Shown here: piece after piece, positions 16,112 to 25,857 of the stretch
Numbering within the stretch: the stretch's first letter is position 1
Layout: every line of letters begins with the position of its first letter
Assembly: GCF_000374865.1 (NCBI RefSeq)
Contig: NZ_KB895452.1
Span: forward strand, 620,001 to 684,000
Direction of reading: 5' to 3'
DNA length: 64,000 nucleotides
DNA from: Arthrobacter sp. 135MFCol5.1
Lineage (GTDB): Bacteria > Actinomycetota > Actinomycetes > Actinomycetales > Micrococcaceae
Program-made: the position numbers and the translations under genes
Notes under the pieces: generated by a model
Told to the model about the DNA's origin: nothing
Databases searched by the model: none
Seen by the model: the letters and a program-made list of their open reading frames with translations, nothing else

Positions 16112-17383
16112 CTAAGGTACCGGGTTCCGGGCGTCATACCGGCGGAATCCCGGCTGCAGCTGAGCCGCCAGCCAGGCGCCCGCGATGCACAACAGACCGC
16201 CGAGCAGCAGGACCCAGCCCTCATTCAAAATCCTAGTCGCGCCGCCGGCCAGCAGGTCCCCGATCCGCGGTCCGCCGGCCACCACCACGATGAAGACCCC
16301 TTGGAGCCGCCCGCGCAGGTGGTCCGGGGCGGCGGCCTGGAGGATGGTGTTGCGGAAGACGCTGCTGATGGAGTCCGCGATGCCGGCCAGGGCGCAGCAG
16401 ACGGCAGCCGGCAGCAACCAGAGCGTGGCGCTGGCGCCCGGCGCCCGGCCGGCCAACAGAACCACCAGCCCGAAGGCCCCGATGGATGCGCCCCAGCCCA
16501 TGACGGAAACCACGACGGCGGTCCCCTGGCGGCGCACGCTGCCCAGCGGCCCGGAGAACAGTCCGGCGAGGAAGGCGCCGACGGCGGTGCACGCCAGCAG
16601 GATGCCGACGGTTGCCTCTCCGCCGCCGATCATCACGGCGGCAACGGCGGGCAGCAGCGCCCGCGGCTGGGCGAGGATCATGGCAATGAGGTCGATGACG
16701 AACGTCATGCGGAGGTTGGGACGGGTGCCAAGGAACCGGAAGCCCTCGACCACGGAGCGGATCCCCGCCTTGCGCTGGCCCCCGGTGGGCGCCATGGGCG
16801 GCAGCCGGTACACCGCCCACAGGACAAATGCGAAGCTCACGAAATCGATGGTGTACGTCCAGCCGAAGCCCAGCCACGCGACCAGGAGGCCGGCCAGCAG
16901 GGGCCCGGCCGTCATGGCAAGGCCCAGCGAGAGCATGCTCAGGGCGTTGGCGGCAGGCAGGAGTTCCTTGCGGATGAGCATGGGGATGATGGCGCTGCGG
17001 GCCGGCTGGTTGATGGCCTGCGCCCCGCTCTGCAGTGCCACCAACAGGTACAGCACCCACACGTTTCCCAGTTGCACCCAGGCCTGCAGGGCAATCAGGC
17101 CGGTGGTCAGCCAGAGCACCGAAGTGGCCAGCAGGGCGATGCGCCGGCGGTCGTGGGCGTCGGCGATGGAGCCGCCCATGAGGCCGCCCACCACCAGCGG
17201 AACCAGCGCAAAAACGCCCAGCAGGCCCACGTAGAAGCTGTCCTGGGTGAGCCGGTACACCTCGAGGCTTACGGCCACCAGGGTGAGTTGGCTGCCGACG
17301 GCGGATACCGCCGAGCCGAGCCAGAGCCGGCGGAATGCGGGGCTCTCCTTGAGCGGCGTCATGTCAGCAAGCAGTTTCCCCAC
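16112..17383 (-). CDS. MFS transporter (EntS/MFS_3-type exporter)
   Basis: The 423-residue protein has twelve predicted membrane helices, an N-terminal RRLWLGSAVSAVGSQL motif typical of MFS_3 exporters, and the loop motif GGSIADAHDRRRI between helices 2 and 3. Family members export siderophores, macrolides or other small molecules; the substrate here cannot be told. GTG 17383 is the longest plausible start; ATG 17362 is possible. It is divergent from the fur-type gene, with about 106 bases between starts. Confidence 0.85.
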   Translation of the reverse strand: MGKLLADMTPLKESPAFRRLWLGSAVSAVGSQLTLVAVSLEVYRLTQDSFYVGLLGVFALVPLVVGGLMGGSIADAHDRRRIALLATSVLWLTTGLIALQAWVQLGNVWVLYLLVALQSGAQAINQPARSAIIPMLIRKELLPAANALSMLSLGLAMTAGPLLAGLLVAWLGFGWTYTIDFVSFAFVLWAVYRLPPMAPTGGQRKAGIRSVVEGFRFLGTRPNLRMTFVIDLIAMILAQPRALLPAVAAVMIGGGEATVGILLACTAVGAFLAGLFSGPLGSVRRQGTAVVVSVMGWGASIGAFGLVVLLAGRAPGASATLWLLPAAVCCALAGIADSISSVFRNTILQAAAPDHLRGRLQGVFIVVVAGGPRIGDLLAGGATRILNEGWVLLLGGLLCIAGAWLAAQLQPGFRRYDARNPVP

Positions 17384-17462
17384 CCTGCAACCCTAATGTC
17401 ACCTGGAGCTCCTGCCGTTCACCAGGAATTGGCAGGAGGTTAGCCGCGCCTTATTGCGATAA

Positions 17463-17483
17463 ATTCAAAATAAGTGTTTGAAT
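17463..17483. promoter_or_regulatory. Fur-like inverted repeat upstream of fur-katA
   Basis: AT-rich arms ATTCAAA (17463-17469) and TTTGAAT (17477-17483) form a 7-7-7 palindrome in otherwise GC-rich DNA, immediately before the ribosome-binding site of the Fur-type gene. It matches the size and position of operators through which FurA-type proteins repress their own furA-catalase operons in other actinobacteria. This is a candidate site only. Confidence 0.65.
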
Positions 17484-17489
17484 GGAGCC

Positions 17490-17975
17490 ATGACGGAGCA
17501 CTTTGACGGCCAGGACGCGTGGGCTGCGGCCCTGCGCGCCCACGGCCGCAGGGTGACCAAGCAGCGGCTCGCTGTGCTGGCCGCCGTCGAACGCCACCCG
17601 CATTCACCTGCCGAAAGCATCCTGGCCGCCGCCCGGGCCGAACTGCCCGAGCTGACGGCCCAGTCTGTCTACGTGGTCCTGGGCGACCTGACGGACCTGC
17701 ACATGCTGCGCCGCTTCGAGCCCCCGCACTCCCCCGCGCTGTACGAGACACGCGTGGGCGACAACCACCACCACGCCATCTGCATCAGCTGCGGGCGGGT
17801 GGAGGACGTGGACTGCGCCGTCGGCCATGCCCCGTGCCTCACGCCCCACTGGAACCCTGACGCCAAGCCCATGACCATCCAGATCGCGGACGTCATGTAC
17901 CAGGGCATCTGCCAGGACTGCCAGCGGGCCCAGCAACTTCCTCCCCATAGTCCCTCGCAAGAAAAAGAGAAATAG
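17490..17975 (+). CDS. Fur-family metalloregulator (FurA/PerR-type)
   Basis: The 161-residue protein has an N-terminal winged helix ([39 protein letters not shown]) and a dimerisation domain with [10 protein letters not shown] and CQDC, giving two CxxC zinc sites (C98/C101 and C141/C144). The His-rich HHH motif adds regulatory metal ligands. It ends seven bases before the catalase start, the furA-katG/katA arrangement in which the regulator represses the peroxidase until oxidised by H2O2. ATG 17490 is used; TTG 17478 is an alternative. A palindrome overlaps the leader. Confidence 0.9.
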   Translation: MTEHFDGQDAWAAALRAHGRRVTKQRLAVLAAVERHPHSPAESILAAARAELPELTAQSVYVVLGDLTDLHMLRRFEPPHSPALYETRVGDNHHHAICISCGRVEDVDCAVGHAPCLTPHWNPDAKPMTIQIADVMYQGICQDCQRAQQLPPHSPSQEKEK

Positions 17976-17982
17976 GAGAACA

Positions 17983-19479
17983 ATGACTGCCGTTTCCACA
18001 ACCCAGTCAGGTGCGCCGGTTACGTCCGACGCTCACTCGAAGTCAGTTGGTGCCGACGGTGCCATCATCCTGACCGACCACTACCTCATCGAAAAGCTTG
18101 CCCAGTTCAACCGCGAACGGGTTCCGGAGCGCGTAGTGCACGCCAAGGGCGGCGGCGCCTTCGGCACGTTCAAGGCCACTGAGGACATCTCCAAGTACAC
18201 CAAGGCCGCGTTCCTGCAGCCGGGCGCCGAGACCGAGATGCTGATCCGCTTCTCCTCCGTCGCCGGCGAGAACGGTTCACCGGACACCTGGCGCGATCCC
18301 CGCGGATTTGCCGTGAAGTTCTACACCACCGAGGGCAACTACGACCTCGTGGGCAACAACACCCCCGTCTTCTTCATCCGCGACGGCATCAAGTTCCCGG
18401 ACTTCATCCACTCGCAGAAGCGCCTCCCGGGCACGCACCTGCGCGACGCCGACATGCAGTGGGACTTCTGGACCCTGTCCCCCGAGTCCGCACACCAGGT
18501 CACCTGGCTCATGGGTGACCGCGGCCTGCCTGCCTCGTGGCGCGAAATGCAGGGCTACGGCTCACACACCTACCAGTGGATCAACGCCGCAGGCGAGCGC
18601 TTCTGGGTCAAGTACCACTTCAAGTCCAACCAGGGCGTGAACTCCATGACCAGCGAGCAGGCTGAGCAGCTGGCCGGTTCCGACGCGGACTTCTACATCC
18701 GCGACCTGTCCGAGAACATCGCCGCCGGCAACTTCCCCTCCTGGGACCTGCACGTCCAGGTGATGCCGTACGAGGACGCCAAGACCTACCGCTTCAACCC
18801 TTTCGACCTGACCAAGGTGTGGCCGCACGGCGACTACCCGCTGATCAAGGTTGGCACCATGGAACTGAACCGCAATCCGGAGAACTACTTCGCGCAGATC
18901 GAGCAGGCCACCTTTGCGCCGTCGAACTTCGTCCCCGGCATTGCCGCCTCGCCGGACAAGATGCTGCAGGCCCGCATCTTCTCCTACGCCGATGCGCACC
19001 GCTACCGCGTGGGCACCAACCACGCCCAGATCCCGGTGAACCAGCCCAAGAACCAGGTCAACAACTACAGCCAGGACGGCGCCGGACGCTACCTGTTCAA
19101 CGCCCCGTCGGTTCCGGTCTATGCACCGAACTCCGTGGGCGGCCCCGCTGCGGTTGAGCCGCAGAACCCGGCCGGCGGCTGGGAGAACGACGGCGAGCTG
19201 ACCCTTGCCGCGCACTCCCTCCACGCGGAGGACAGCGACTTCGTGCAGGCCGGTGCGCTGTACCGCGAGGTCTACGACGAGGCCGCCAAGGCCCGGTTCC
19301 TGGAGACCATTTCCGGTGCAGTGGGCGGCGTCAAGAGCGCCGACATCAAGGAACGGGCCATCCAGTACTGGACCAACGTCGACGCCGAACTCGGCGCCAA
19401 GCTGCGCGCCAACCTCGGCGCAGGGGATGCCCCCTCCGCTCCGACGTCGGCCGCAGAGTCCGCCAACAAGGTCGGCTAG
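17983..19479 (+). CDS. katA: Monofunctional haem catalase
   Basis: The 498-residue small-subunit catalase converts H2O2 to water and oxygen. H53 ([10 protein letters not shown]), the asparagine of [14 protein letters not shown] (N125/N126) and the proximal haem tyrosine in [12 protein letters not shown] are present. AGGAGAACA precedes ATG 17983. Its position seven bases after a Fur-type regulator indicates one peroxide-inducible operon. The C-terminal tail is Ala/Ser-rich and likely flexible. A strong hairpin follows the stop. Confidence 0.96.
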   Translation: MTAVSTTQSGAPVTSDAHSKSVGADGAIILTDHYLIEKLAQFNRERVPERVVHAKGGGAFGTFKATEDISKYTKAAFLQPGAETEMLIRFSSVAGENGSPDTWRDPRGFAVKFYTTEGNYDLVGNNTPVFFIRDGIKFPDFIHSQKRLPGTHLRDADMQWDFWTLSPESAHQVTWLMGDRGLPASWREMQGYGSHTYQWINAAGERFWVKYHFKSNQGVNSMTSEQAEQLAGSDADFYIRDLSENIAAGNFPSWDLHVQVMPYEDAKTYRFNPFDLTKVWPHGDYPLIKVGTMELNRNPENYFAQIEQATFAPSNFVPGIAASPDKMLQARIFSYADAHRYRVGTNHAQIPVNQPKNQVNNYSQDGAGRYLFNAPSVPVYAPNSVGGPAAVEPQNPAGGWENDGELTLAAHSLHAEDSDFVQAGALYREVYDEAAKARFLETISGAVGGVKSADIKERAIQYWTNVDAELGAKLRANLGAGDAPSAPTSAAESANKVG

Positions 19480-19503
19480 TACCGCCTTCAGGCCCGCGGG
19501 CCA

Positions 19504-19545
19504 CAGAACACCCCGTTCCCGGACTGCCGGGAACGGGGTGTTCTG
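19504..19545 (+). terminator. Terminator of fur-katA operon
   Basis: 19-bp perfectly paired arms (19504-19522 and 19527-19545, loop ACTG) start 24 bases after the catalase stop codon. No long T-run follows, but stem strength and location support termination. Confidence 0.85.
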
Positions 19546-19619
19546 CTGTCCGGCAGGTGTTTTTGCACATACGCCCACGGGATCTGGCCGGTTGCGGCAG
19601 GCAGTCCTAGGCTCCCTAC

Positions 19620-20255
19620 ATGAGCACTTTCGCAGGCATTCCACCCGAGGCTTTTGGCTTCTACGCGCAGCTGGAAGAGAACAATAACCGCGACTGGTGG
19701 CAGGAACACAAGGCGACGTATGAGCAGGCGGTGAAACAGCCCCTCACCGCCCTTCTCTCCGAGCTGGAGCCCGAGTTTGGCCCCGCCAAGCTGTTCCGCC
19801 CCAACCGGGACATCCGCTTTTCATTGGACAAGTCGCCGTACAAAACCGCCCAGGGAGCATTCGCCGCACGCCAGGAAGGCGTCGGTTTCTATCTCCAGAT
19901 CAATGCGGACGGACTGTTGATCGGCGGCGGCTACCATTCCCACACCCCTGCCCAGCTGGCCCGGTTCCGATCGGCCGCCGACGCTTCCGCCAGCGGGTCC
20001 GCGCTGCAGGACATCGTGGATGCCGTGACCGGAGCAGGTTTTGCCATCGAGGGCGAGAAACTGAAGACCGTCCCGCGGGGTTTCGCCAGAGACCACCCCC
20101 GCGCCGAGCTCCTCAAGCACAAATCGCTGTCCGCCGGGGTCGAGGTAGGCCAGCCGGGGTGGGTTTCCACACCGGACGCCAAGGCTGAGATTGAAGAACG
20201 GTGGCGGAAACTCCGTCCGCTCGTAGAGTGGGTGGGCCGCTACGCAGCCCCCTGA
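19620..20255 (+). CDS. DUF2461 family protein
   Basis: The 211-residue protein matches the TIGR02453/DUF2461 family: AFGFYAQLEENNNRDWWQEHK at the N-terminus, FRPNRDIRFSLDKSPYKT in the middle, GGGYHSHTPAQLARFR and a C-terminal KLKTVPRGFARDHPRAELLKHK. No biochemical function is established for this widespread family. It begins at ATG 19620 with no obvious ribosome-binding site, and converges with the TetR gene (12-base gap). Confidence 0.85.
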   Translation: MSTFAGIPPEAFGFYAQLEENNNRDWWQEHKATYEQAVKQPLTALLSELEPEFGPAKLFRPNRDIRFSLDKSPYKTAQGAFAARQEGVGFYLQINADGLLIGGGYHSHTPAQLARFRSAADASASGSALQDIVDAVTGAGFAIEGEKLKTVPRGFARDHPRAELLKHKSLSAGVEVGQPGWVSTPDAKAEIEERWRKLRPLVEWVGRYAAP

Positions 20256-20266
20256 TACCCTCCGGC

Positions 20267-20896
20267 CTATGGTGCTGCCGGATGCTGTGCTGCGGGGTGC
20301 TGTGCTGCGGCTTCGAGGCGCGTCTCGAGGTTGTTGAAGAACACGGCCAGCATGAGTTCGAAGGCTTTGGTGGCGGCATCGGGCTGGTTCATCACCACGA
20401 AATCGAACTGCAGGCCGTAGAAGGTGGACGTAAAGAGCCTGGCATCGGTGTCCGCGTACTCTTCGGGAATGCCCTGGACCATCAGCCAGTCGCGGGTCTT
20501 GTGGTGCAGCAGGCGGAAATGCTCCTGCGCCGTGCCCCGGGGCGTGGCCGCCACAATGTCCTGCGCCGTGGCCTCGAATTCGAGCCGGGTCAGGTGCCGG
20601 TTCCGCTGGGCCATGGTCCACTGCCACGAGTCGAGCAGGAATGCCCGCCACGCGTCCCGGTCAATATCGCGGACATCGGTATTGCGCATCCGGTCCAGGC
20701 GCGACTCGATGGATACCACGATGTCGTTGATCAATTGTTCCCGGCTGCCGAAGTGGTACACCAGCGTGTAGGAGCTCATCCCCAGGCCCTCGGCGAGGCT
20801 CCGGAAGCTCAGCTCGGCCAGGGTCTTGTCCATCAGGTAGTCAAGGATGGCAGCGAGCAGTTCAGTTTTGCGTTCTGAACGGGAGGGACGTGCCAT
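20267..20896 (-). CDS. TetR-family transcriptional regulator
   Basis: This 209-residue protein has an N-terminal helix-turn-helix (LSFRSLAEGLGMSSYTLVYHFGSREQLINDI) and an alpha-helical ligand domain. The extreme C-terminus contains a 15-base tandem duplication encoding AQHPA twice (20283-20312 region), likely a recent slippage in a disordered tail. The target is unknown; nearest candidates are the gene itself and the amino-acid permease 79 bases upstream on the same strand. Confidence 0.88.
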   Translation of the reverse strand: MARPSRSERKTELLAAILDYLMDKTLAELSFRSLAEGLGMSSYTLVYHFGSREQLINDIVVSIESRLDRMRNTDVRDIDRDAWRAFLLDSWQWTMAQRNRHLTRLEFEATAQDIVAATPRGTAQEHFRLLHHKTRDWLMVQGIPEEYADTDARLFTSTFYGLQFDFVVMNQPDAATKAFELMLAVFFNNLETRLEAAAQHPAAQHPAAP

Positions 20897-20924
20897 ACCT
20901 CCATCCTAGGAGCCGGAAACGCCG

Positions 20925-20954
20925 CTGCCCGCCCGGCAGGGGCCGGGCGGGCAG
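20925..20954 (-). terminator. GC-rich hairpin after amino-acid permease gene
   Basis: Arms CTGCCCGCCCGGC (20925-20937) and its complement (20942-20954) with loop AGGG lie between the permease stop (20975) and the TetR start. Probable terminator for the permease; no T-tract. Confidence 0.6.
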
Positions 20955-20974
20955 TTCTTGCGGGTGAAGGGACC

Positions 20975-22534
20975 TCAGGTCCGGGACAGCTCGTCCTCGT
21001 CATCTGACGCATCAGCTGCCTCTGCGGTGCCGGTACGGCTGTTGACGGCCGCGTTGGCATCAGCGAAGCGCTCGTTGAGCCGCGAGTGGCGCTGGCCGTA
21101 GGCAAAGTAGATGGCCAGGCCGATGACCAGCCAGATGGCAAAGAAGATCCAGGTCTCCACGGCGAGGTTGGTCATGAGGTACAGGCACAGGACGGCGGAG
21201 ACAACCGGCAGCACCTTGCCGAACGGGACACGGAAGGCCGGCTTCAGGTCCGGGCGCTTCTTGCGGAGCACCAGGATTCCCAGGCTCACCACCACGAACG
21301 CGGAGAGCGTACCGATGTTGATCATTTCCTCCAGCAGGTCCACGTTGGTAAGGCCCGCAACAAGGGCTACCGCGGCGCCGCAGATGATCTGGAGGCGCGC
21401 CGGTGTCGAACGCTTTTCGCTGGTCTTGGACAGGGCCCGGGGCAGCAGGCCATCGCGGCTCATGGCGAGCACCACGCGGGACAGGCCCATGAGGAGCACC
21501 ATGATCACGGTGGTCAGGCCCACCAGGGATCCGAAGGCGATGACCTTGGCGGCCGACGTGTCGCCGACCGCCTCGAAGGCGGTGGTGAGGGTGGGGCTCT
21601 TGGCCTCGGCCAGCTGGGTGTAGGACACCATCCCGGTCAGCGCCAGTGACACCAGGATGTACAGCAGCGTGACGAGGGCCAGGCCGCCGAAAATGCCCCG
21701 GGGAAGGGTCTTCTGCGGGTTCTTGACTTCCTCGGCCGAGGTAGCCACCACGTCGAATCCGATGAAGGCGAAGAACACCAGGGCGGCACCGGCGAAGATG
21801 CCCAAGGTGCCGTACTGGGCCGGGGCAGCACCGGTAAGGAAACCGAAGAAGGACTGCTTCAGCACATCCGCGCCGCCGGTGCTTGCGGTGGGCTCTGCCG
21901 CGGGAACGAACGGGGTGTAGTTTTCAACCTTGACATAGGTGAAGCCCGCCACGATCACGAAGAGCACCACGCCGATCTTGATCATGGTGAAGATGTTGCC
22001 AACCCGGGCGGAGAGCTTGGTGCCCAGGACCAGCAGCACGGTGAAGATGGCCACGATCAGGAAGGCACCCCAGTAGAGGTCCACGCCGCCCAGGGAGATG
22101 GCGGGCGGAATGTCGGCCCCGGTGAGGGCGAAGACCTTGCTGAGGTAGATGCCCCAGTATTTGGCGATCACGGCGGCGGCGGTGAACAACTCCAGGATCA
22201 GGTTCCAGCCGATGATCCAGGCAAGGAGTTCGCCCATGGTGGCATACGTGAAGACATAAGCTGAACCGGCCACGGGGATGGCGGTGGCGAACTCGGCGTA
22301 GCACATGATGGCCAGCGCGCAGGTGACGGCGGCGATGGCGAAGGACAGCGTGACGGCGGGGCCGGCGAAGTTCGCGGCAGCCTTGGCGCCAACGGAAAAG
22401 ATGCCGGCGCCCACTGCAACGGCGACGCCCATGATCATGAGGTCCCAGGTGCTGAGGGAGCGCTTGAGCTTGCGTCCGGGTTCATCGGCGTCAGCGATCG
22501 ATTGCTCGATGGATTTTGTCCGCAGAAGATTCAT
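20975..22534 (-). CDS. APC-superfamily amino-acid permease (cationic amino-acid-type)
   Basis: The 519-residue protein has about twelve membrane helices and the APC/CAT signatures: GVAVAVGAGIFSVGA in helix 1, a helix 3 with CYAEFATAIPVAGSAY, FAFIGFDVVATSAEEVKNPQKTLPRGI and LRKKRPDLKPAFRVPF near the C-terminus. These resemble YfnA-type and CAT amino-acid permeases. It exchanges or symports an amino acid; specificity is unknown. The C-terminal tail is acidic (DASDDEDELSRT). The 173-base region upstream holds its promoter and the end of the alcohol-oxidation operon. Confidence 0.88.
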   Translation of the reverse strand: MNLLRTKSIEQSIADADEPGRKLKRSLSTWDLMIMGVAVAVGAGIFSVGAKAAANFAGPAVTLSFAIAAVTCALAIMCYAEFATAIPVAGSAYVFTYATMGELLAWIIGWNLILELFTAAAVIAKYWGIYLSKVFALTGADIPPAISLGGVDLYWGAFLIVAIFTVLLVLGTKLSARVGNIFTMIKIGVVLFVIVAGFTYVKVENYTPFVPAAEPTASTGGADVLKQSFFGFLTGAAPAQYGTLGIFAGAALVFFAFIGFDVVATSAEEVKNPQKTLPRGIFGGLALVTLLYILVSLALTGMVSYTQLAEAKSPTLTTAFEAVGDTSAAKVIAFGSLVGLTTVIMVLLMGLSRVVLAMSRDGLLPRALSKTSEKRSTPARLQIICGAAVALVAGLTNVDLLEEMINIGTLSAFVVVSLGILVLRKKRPDLKPAFRVPFGKVLPVVSAVLCLYLMTNLAVETWIFFAIWLVIGLAIYFAYGQRHSRLNERFADANAAVNSRTGTAEAADASDDEDELSRT

Positions 22535-22659
22535 TGGGGGTCACAATCCTGGTATGTGATGGAAACAGACCTATCAACGATAGTGTCCATCCACTGGACG
22601 GTCCCAATTGTCCCGAATAGTGAGACGGGCAAAGGCCCGAACTATATTCCGCCAACGCA

Positions 22660-22689
22660 TCCGGGGCCCTCCTGATGGAGAGCCCCGGA
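22660..22689 (-). terminator. Terminator of the aldehyde/alcohol dehydrogenase operon
   Basis: TCCGGGGC (22660-22667) and GCCCCGGA (22682-22689) pair, with an inner CTCC/GGAG stem and loop TGAT. It lies 19 bases beyond the DUF779 stop on the minus strand. Confidence 0.65.
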
Positions 22690-22707
22690 GCATCTTGGCC
22701 GAACTTC

Positions 22708-23115
22708 CTAGACGGGCCAGTCCATCAGGGTTGAGCGGATCAGGAAGCGTTTGCCCTCGGGCGCCTCCACGGAAAAGCCGCTTCCCCGGCCCGGAACAAC
22801 GTCGACAGTCAGATGCGTGTGGCTCCAGTAATTGAACTGTTCCCGGGACATCCAGAACTCCAGGGGCAGGGGCTGCACTCCGTCCGACAGGTCGAACAGC
22901 CCCAGCAGGACGTCCGAATCCCCGGTGATGAAATCCCCTGCCGGGTAGCACATTGGCGAGGACCCGTCACAGCAGCCGCCCGACTGGTGGAACATGAGCG
23001 GACCGTGCCGCTCCCAGAGCATCCGCAGGAGGTCCACGGCCGCGGGCGTGAGCGCCACCCGGGAGAAGTCTTCCCCGGGCAGCGTCACGGCGGCCTCAAG
23101 CCCATGGATAGGCAT
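22708..23115 (-). CDS. DUF779 protein, linked to aldehyde oxidation
   Basis: The 135-residue DUF779 protein contains the family core FHQSGGCCDGSSPMCYP, a Cys cluster suited to metal or thiol chemistry, and NYWSHTHLTVDVVPGRGSGFSVEAPEGKRF at the C-terminal half. Function is not established; DUF779 genes recur beside acetaldehyde/alcohol dehydrogenases. The ATG at 23115 overlaps the alcohol dehydrogenase stop (TGATG), so translation is coupled and a role in the same pathway is likely. Confidence 0.85.
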   Translation of the reverse strand: MPIHGLEAAVTLPGEDFSRVALTPAAVDLLRMLWERHGPLMFHQSGGCCDGSSPMCYPAGDFITGDSDVLLGLFDLSDGVQPLPLEFWMSREQFNYWSHTHLTVDVVPGRGSGFSVEAPEGKRFLIRSTLMDWPV

Positions 23116-24137
23116 CAGAACTTCAGCACCACGCGGCCGTCGATCTTGGCGTGCTTCATCTCGTCGAACACGGCGTTGACCTCGGAAAGCTCCCGCACGG
23201 AGACCGTGGGGTGGATCTTCCCCCGGGCGTAGAAATCCAGGGCTTCCGCCAGGTCCTGCCGGGTGCCGACGATCGAGCCGCGGACCGTCAACCCCTTGAG
23301 CACAATGTCGAAAATCGGCGCCGGAAAGTCCCCAGGCGGCAGACCGTTGAACACGATGGTGCCACCGCGGCGGGCCATCCCGATCGCCTGCCCGAACGCT
23401 GACGGGTGCACCGCAGTAACCAGGACTCCATGGCAGCCTCCTGTTTCCCGTTGGATCACTTCCGCCGGGTCTTCATGCAAGGCGTTCACCGTCACTTCGG
23501 CGCCGTGGGTCTTGGCCAAGGCGAGTTTGTCATCGGCGATATCCACCGCGGCGACACGCAGGCCCATGGCCACTGCGTATTGGACGGCGATATGGCCCAG
23601 GCCACCGATGCCGGAGATGGTGACCCATTGGCCCGGCGTCGCCTCGGTCATCTTCAGGCCTTTATAAACGGTGACGCCGGCACAGAGCACCGGCGCCACC
23701 TCGACGGGGTCGGATCCCGCCGGTATGCGGGCCGCGAAGCGCGAGTCCACGAGCATGTACTCCCCGAAAGAGCCGTCCACGCTGTAGCCGCCGTTCTGTT
23801 GCGACTCGCACAGTGTTTCCCAGCCGGTGCGGCAGTACTGGCAGTCGCCGCAGGCGGACCAGAGCCAGGCGTTGCCCACGAGGTCGCCGAGTGCGAGGTC
23901 GGTGACGCCCTCGCCCAGGGCCACCACTTCGCCCACACCTTCATGGCCGGGAACGAACGGCGGAGTGGGCTTCACCGGCCAGTCGCCCTCCGCGGCGTGC
24001 AGGTCCGTGTGGCAGACGCCGGTGGTGAGCACCTTGACCAGTGCCTGCCCGGGCCCGGGCACCGGAACGTCGATGTCGTGGACGGACAGTTCGGTGCCGA
24101 ATTCGGTTACTACTGCTGCTTGCATTGTCGTCGTCAT
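23115..24137 (-). CDS. adhP: Zinc-dependent alcohol dehydrogenase (AdhP-type)
   Basis: The 340-residue MDR enzyme has catalytic zinc ligands in GVCHTDLHAAEGDWP and GHEGVGEV, a structural zinc loop CGDCQYCRTGWETLC, and the Rossmann motif ISGIGGLGHIAVQYA. This resembles AdhP/ADH-T ethanol-type enzymes that interconvert primary alcohols and aldehydes with NAD. It sits between an aldehyde dehydrogenase (upstream, 45-base gap) and DUF779, forming an operon that oxidises alcohol to acid. ATG 24137 is used; the internal ATG at 24125 could also serve. Confidence 0.93.
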   Translation of the reverse strand: MTTTMQAAVVTEFGTELSVHDIDVPVPGPGQALVKVLTTGVCHTDLHAAEGDWPVKPTPPFVPGHEGVGEVVALGEGVTDLALGDLVGNAWLWSACGDCQYCRTGWETLCESQQNGGYSVDGSFGEYMLVDSRFAARIPAGSDPVEVAPVLCAGVTVYKGLKMTEATPGQWVTISGIGGLGHIAVQYAVAMGLRVAAVDIADDKLALAKTHGAEVTVNALHEDPAEVIQRETGGCHGVLVTAVHPSAFGQAIGMARRGGTIVFNGLPPGDFPAPIFDIVLKGLTVRGSIVGTRQDLAEALDFYARGKIHPTVSVRELSEVNAVFDEMKHAKIDGRVVLKF

Positions 24138-24182
24138 TGGCGAAATCCTTGCGTCGTTGTAGTGGAGGTGGTGCGGCTGGGC

Positions 24183-25706
24183 CTAGAAGAAGCCCAGCTT
24201 GTTCTCGTCGTAGCTGACCAGCAGGTTCTTGGTCTGCTGGTAGTGGTCCAGCATCATGGCGTGGTTTTCCCGGCCGATGCCGGAGGACTTGTACCCGCCG
24301 AAGGCGGCACCGGCCGGATAGGCGTGGTAGTTGTTGACCCAGACGCGTCCGGCCTGGATTTCCCGGCCGGCGCGGTAGGCCACGTTGCCGTTGCGCGACC
24401 ATACGCCGGCGCCCAGGCCGTAGAGGGTGTCGTTGGCGATGCCCATGGCGTCGTTGTAGTCGCTGAACCTTGTCACGGCCACGACGGGCCCGAAGATCTC
24501 CTCCTGGAAGATCCGCATCCTGTTGTGCCCCTCGAACACGGTGGGCTGGACGTAGAAGCCGCCTGCCAGGTCGCCCGGCAGTTCGGCACGGGCGCCGCCG
24601 GTGAGGATCTTGGCGCCTTCCTGCTTTCCGATGTCGATATAGGAGAGGATCTTCTCCAGCTGGTCGTTGGAGGCCTGGGCGCCCACCTGGGTTTCGGTGT
24701 CCAGCGGGTTGCCCTGGATCATCTTCTCCACCCGCGCCACGGCATCGGCCATGAAGGACTCGTAGATGTCTTCCTGCACCAGGGCGCGGGACGGGCAGGT
24801 GCAGACCTCGCCTTGGTTGAAGGCGAACAGGGCGAAGCCCTCCTGCGCCTTGTCGTAGAAGGCGTCGTTCTCCTGGGCGACGTCGTTGAAGAAGATGTTG
24901 GGGCTCTTGCCGCCCAGTTCCAGGGTGACGGGGATCAGGTTCTGGCTGGCGTACTGGCTGATGAGCCGCCCGGTGGTGGTTTCACCGGTGAACGCGATCT
25001 TGCGGATCCGGGAGCTGGAAGCCAGCGGCTTGCCGGCCTCCACCCCGAAGCCGTTGACCACGTTGATCACGCCCGCGGGCAGGAGGTCGCCGATGAGTTC
25101 CATCAGGACCAGGATGGAGCTCGGTGTCTGCTCGGCGGGCTTGAGCACCACGGTGTTGCCGGCCGCGAGCGCGGGGGCCAGCTTCCAGACGGCCATCAGG
25201 ATGGGGAAGTTCCAGGGGATGATCTGGCCCACCACGCCGAGCGGTTCGTGGAAGTGGTAGGCGGTGGTGTTGTCATCCAGCTGGGACAGGCTGCCTTCCT
25301 GGGCCCGGACGGCCGAGGCGAAGTACCGGAAGTGGTCCGAGGCCAGCGGAAGGTCTGCGTTGAGGGTTTCGCGAACCGGCTTGCCGTTGTCCCAGGTTTC
25401 GGCGACGGCGAGCATTTCGAGGTTTTCGTCGATGCGGTCCGCGATCTTGTTCAGGATGGCGGCCCGTTCTGCCACGGAGGTCTTGCCCCAGGACGGTGCC
25501 GCCTTGTGGGCCGCGTCCAGCGCCAGCTCGATGTCTTCGGCGGTGCCGCGGGCCACCTCGCAGAAGGCCCTGCCCGTGACCGGGGTGATGTTTTCGAAGT
25601 ACTGGCCCTTCACCGGGGCAACCCATTCGCCACCAATCCAGTTCTCGTACCGGTCCTTGAAGGTGACCTTCGAACCGTCGGTTCCTGGCTGTGCGTAAAC
25701 GGTCAT
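24183..25706 (-). CDS. NAD-dependent aldehyde dehydrogenase (ExaC/acetaldehyde-type)
   Basis: The 507-residue protein has [35 protein letters not shown] with the general-base Glu, and the nucleophile region [12 protein letters not shown] with two nearby cysteines, the pattern of the ExaC/AldA acetaldehyde group. Those enzymes oxidise acetaldehyde or related short aldehydes to acids. It is the first gene of the ALDH-ADH-DUF779 operon. The upstream gene encodes a GAF-domain regulator, as in alcohol-inducible operons of other bacteria. Confidence 0.93.
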   Translation of the reverse strand: MTVYAQPGTDGSKVTFKDRYENWIGGEWVAPVKGQYFENITPVTGRAFCEVARGTAEDIELALDAAHKAAPSWGKTSVAERAAILNKIADRIDENLEMLAVAETWDNGKPVRETLNADLPLASDHFRYFASAVRAQEGSLSQLDDNTTAYHFHEPLGVVGQIIPWNFPILMAVWKLAPALAAGNTVVLKPAEQTPSSILVLMELIGDLLPAGVINVVNGFGVEAGKPLASSSRIRKIAFTGETTTGRLISQYASQNLIPVTLELGGKSPNIFFNDVAQENDAFYDKAQEGFALFAFNQGEVCTCPSRALVQEDIYESFMADAVARVEKMIQGNPLDTETQVGAQASNDQLEKILSYIDIGKQEGAKILTGGARAELPGDLAGGFYVQPTVFEGHNRMRIFQEEIFGPVVAVTRFSDYNDAMGIANDTLYGLGAGVWSRNGNVAYRAGREIQAGRVWVNNYHAYPAGAAFGGYKSSGIGRENHAMMLDHYQQTKNLLVSYDENKLGFF

Positions 25707-25802
25707 TGCTTAGCTCCTTTGCTGTGCAGGAGGCCGGCCCGCTGGGGGCCCGCCGATGCCTACAGCGTAGGAGCCGGGAGGTTGCAGCCAGGTTGCAACG
25801 GT

Positions 25803-25841
25803 GGTTGAGGTTGCCGAACCCCGGTTTCGACGAGCTCAACC
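25803..25841. repeat. Dispersed palindrome, copy A (GGTTGAG...CTCAACC type)
   Basis: Imperfect complementary arms at 25803-25820 and 25823-25841 (GGTTTCGACGAGCTCAACC and its partner) form an intergenic hairpin between the ALDH start and the regulator stop. The same motif type recurs at 32358-32398 and, as a half site, at 45956-45979, so it looks like a genome-wide REP-like repeat. Confidence 0.6.
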
Positions 25842-25857
25842 ATCGGGTGGCCGGGTT

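Noticed and set aside
19620..20255. DUF2461 protein as part of the catalase operon
   Set aside because: A strong hairpin separates it from katA and it has an independent start 140 bases downstream of the catalase stop.
23406..25808. Very long antisense open frames (e.g. opposite adhP/ALDH, opposite the regulator and fprA at 26131-28704, opposite cysG and its neighbours at 43031-45655)
   Set aside because: They mirror real genes with clear catalytic motifs, have no ribosome-binding sites or family resemblance, and are expected in GC-rich DNA with few stop codons.
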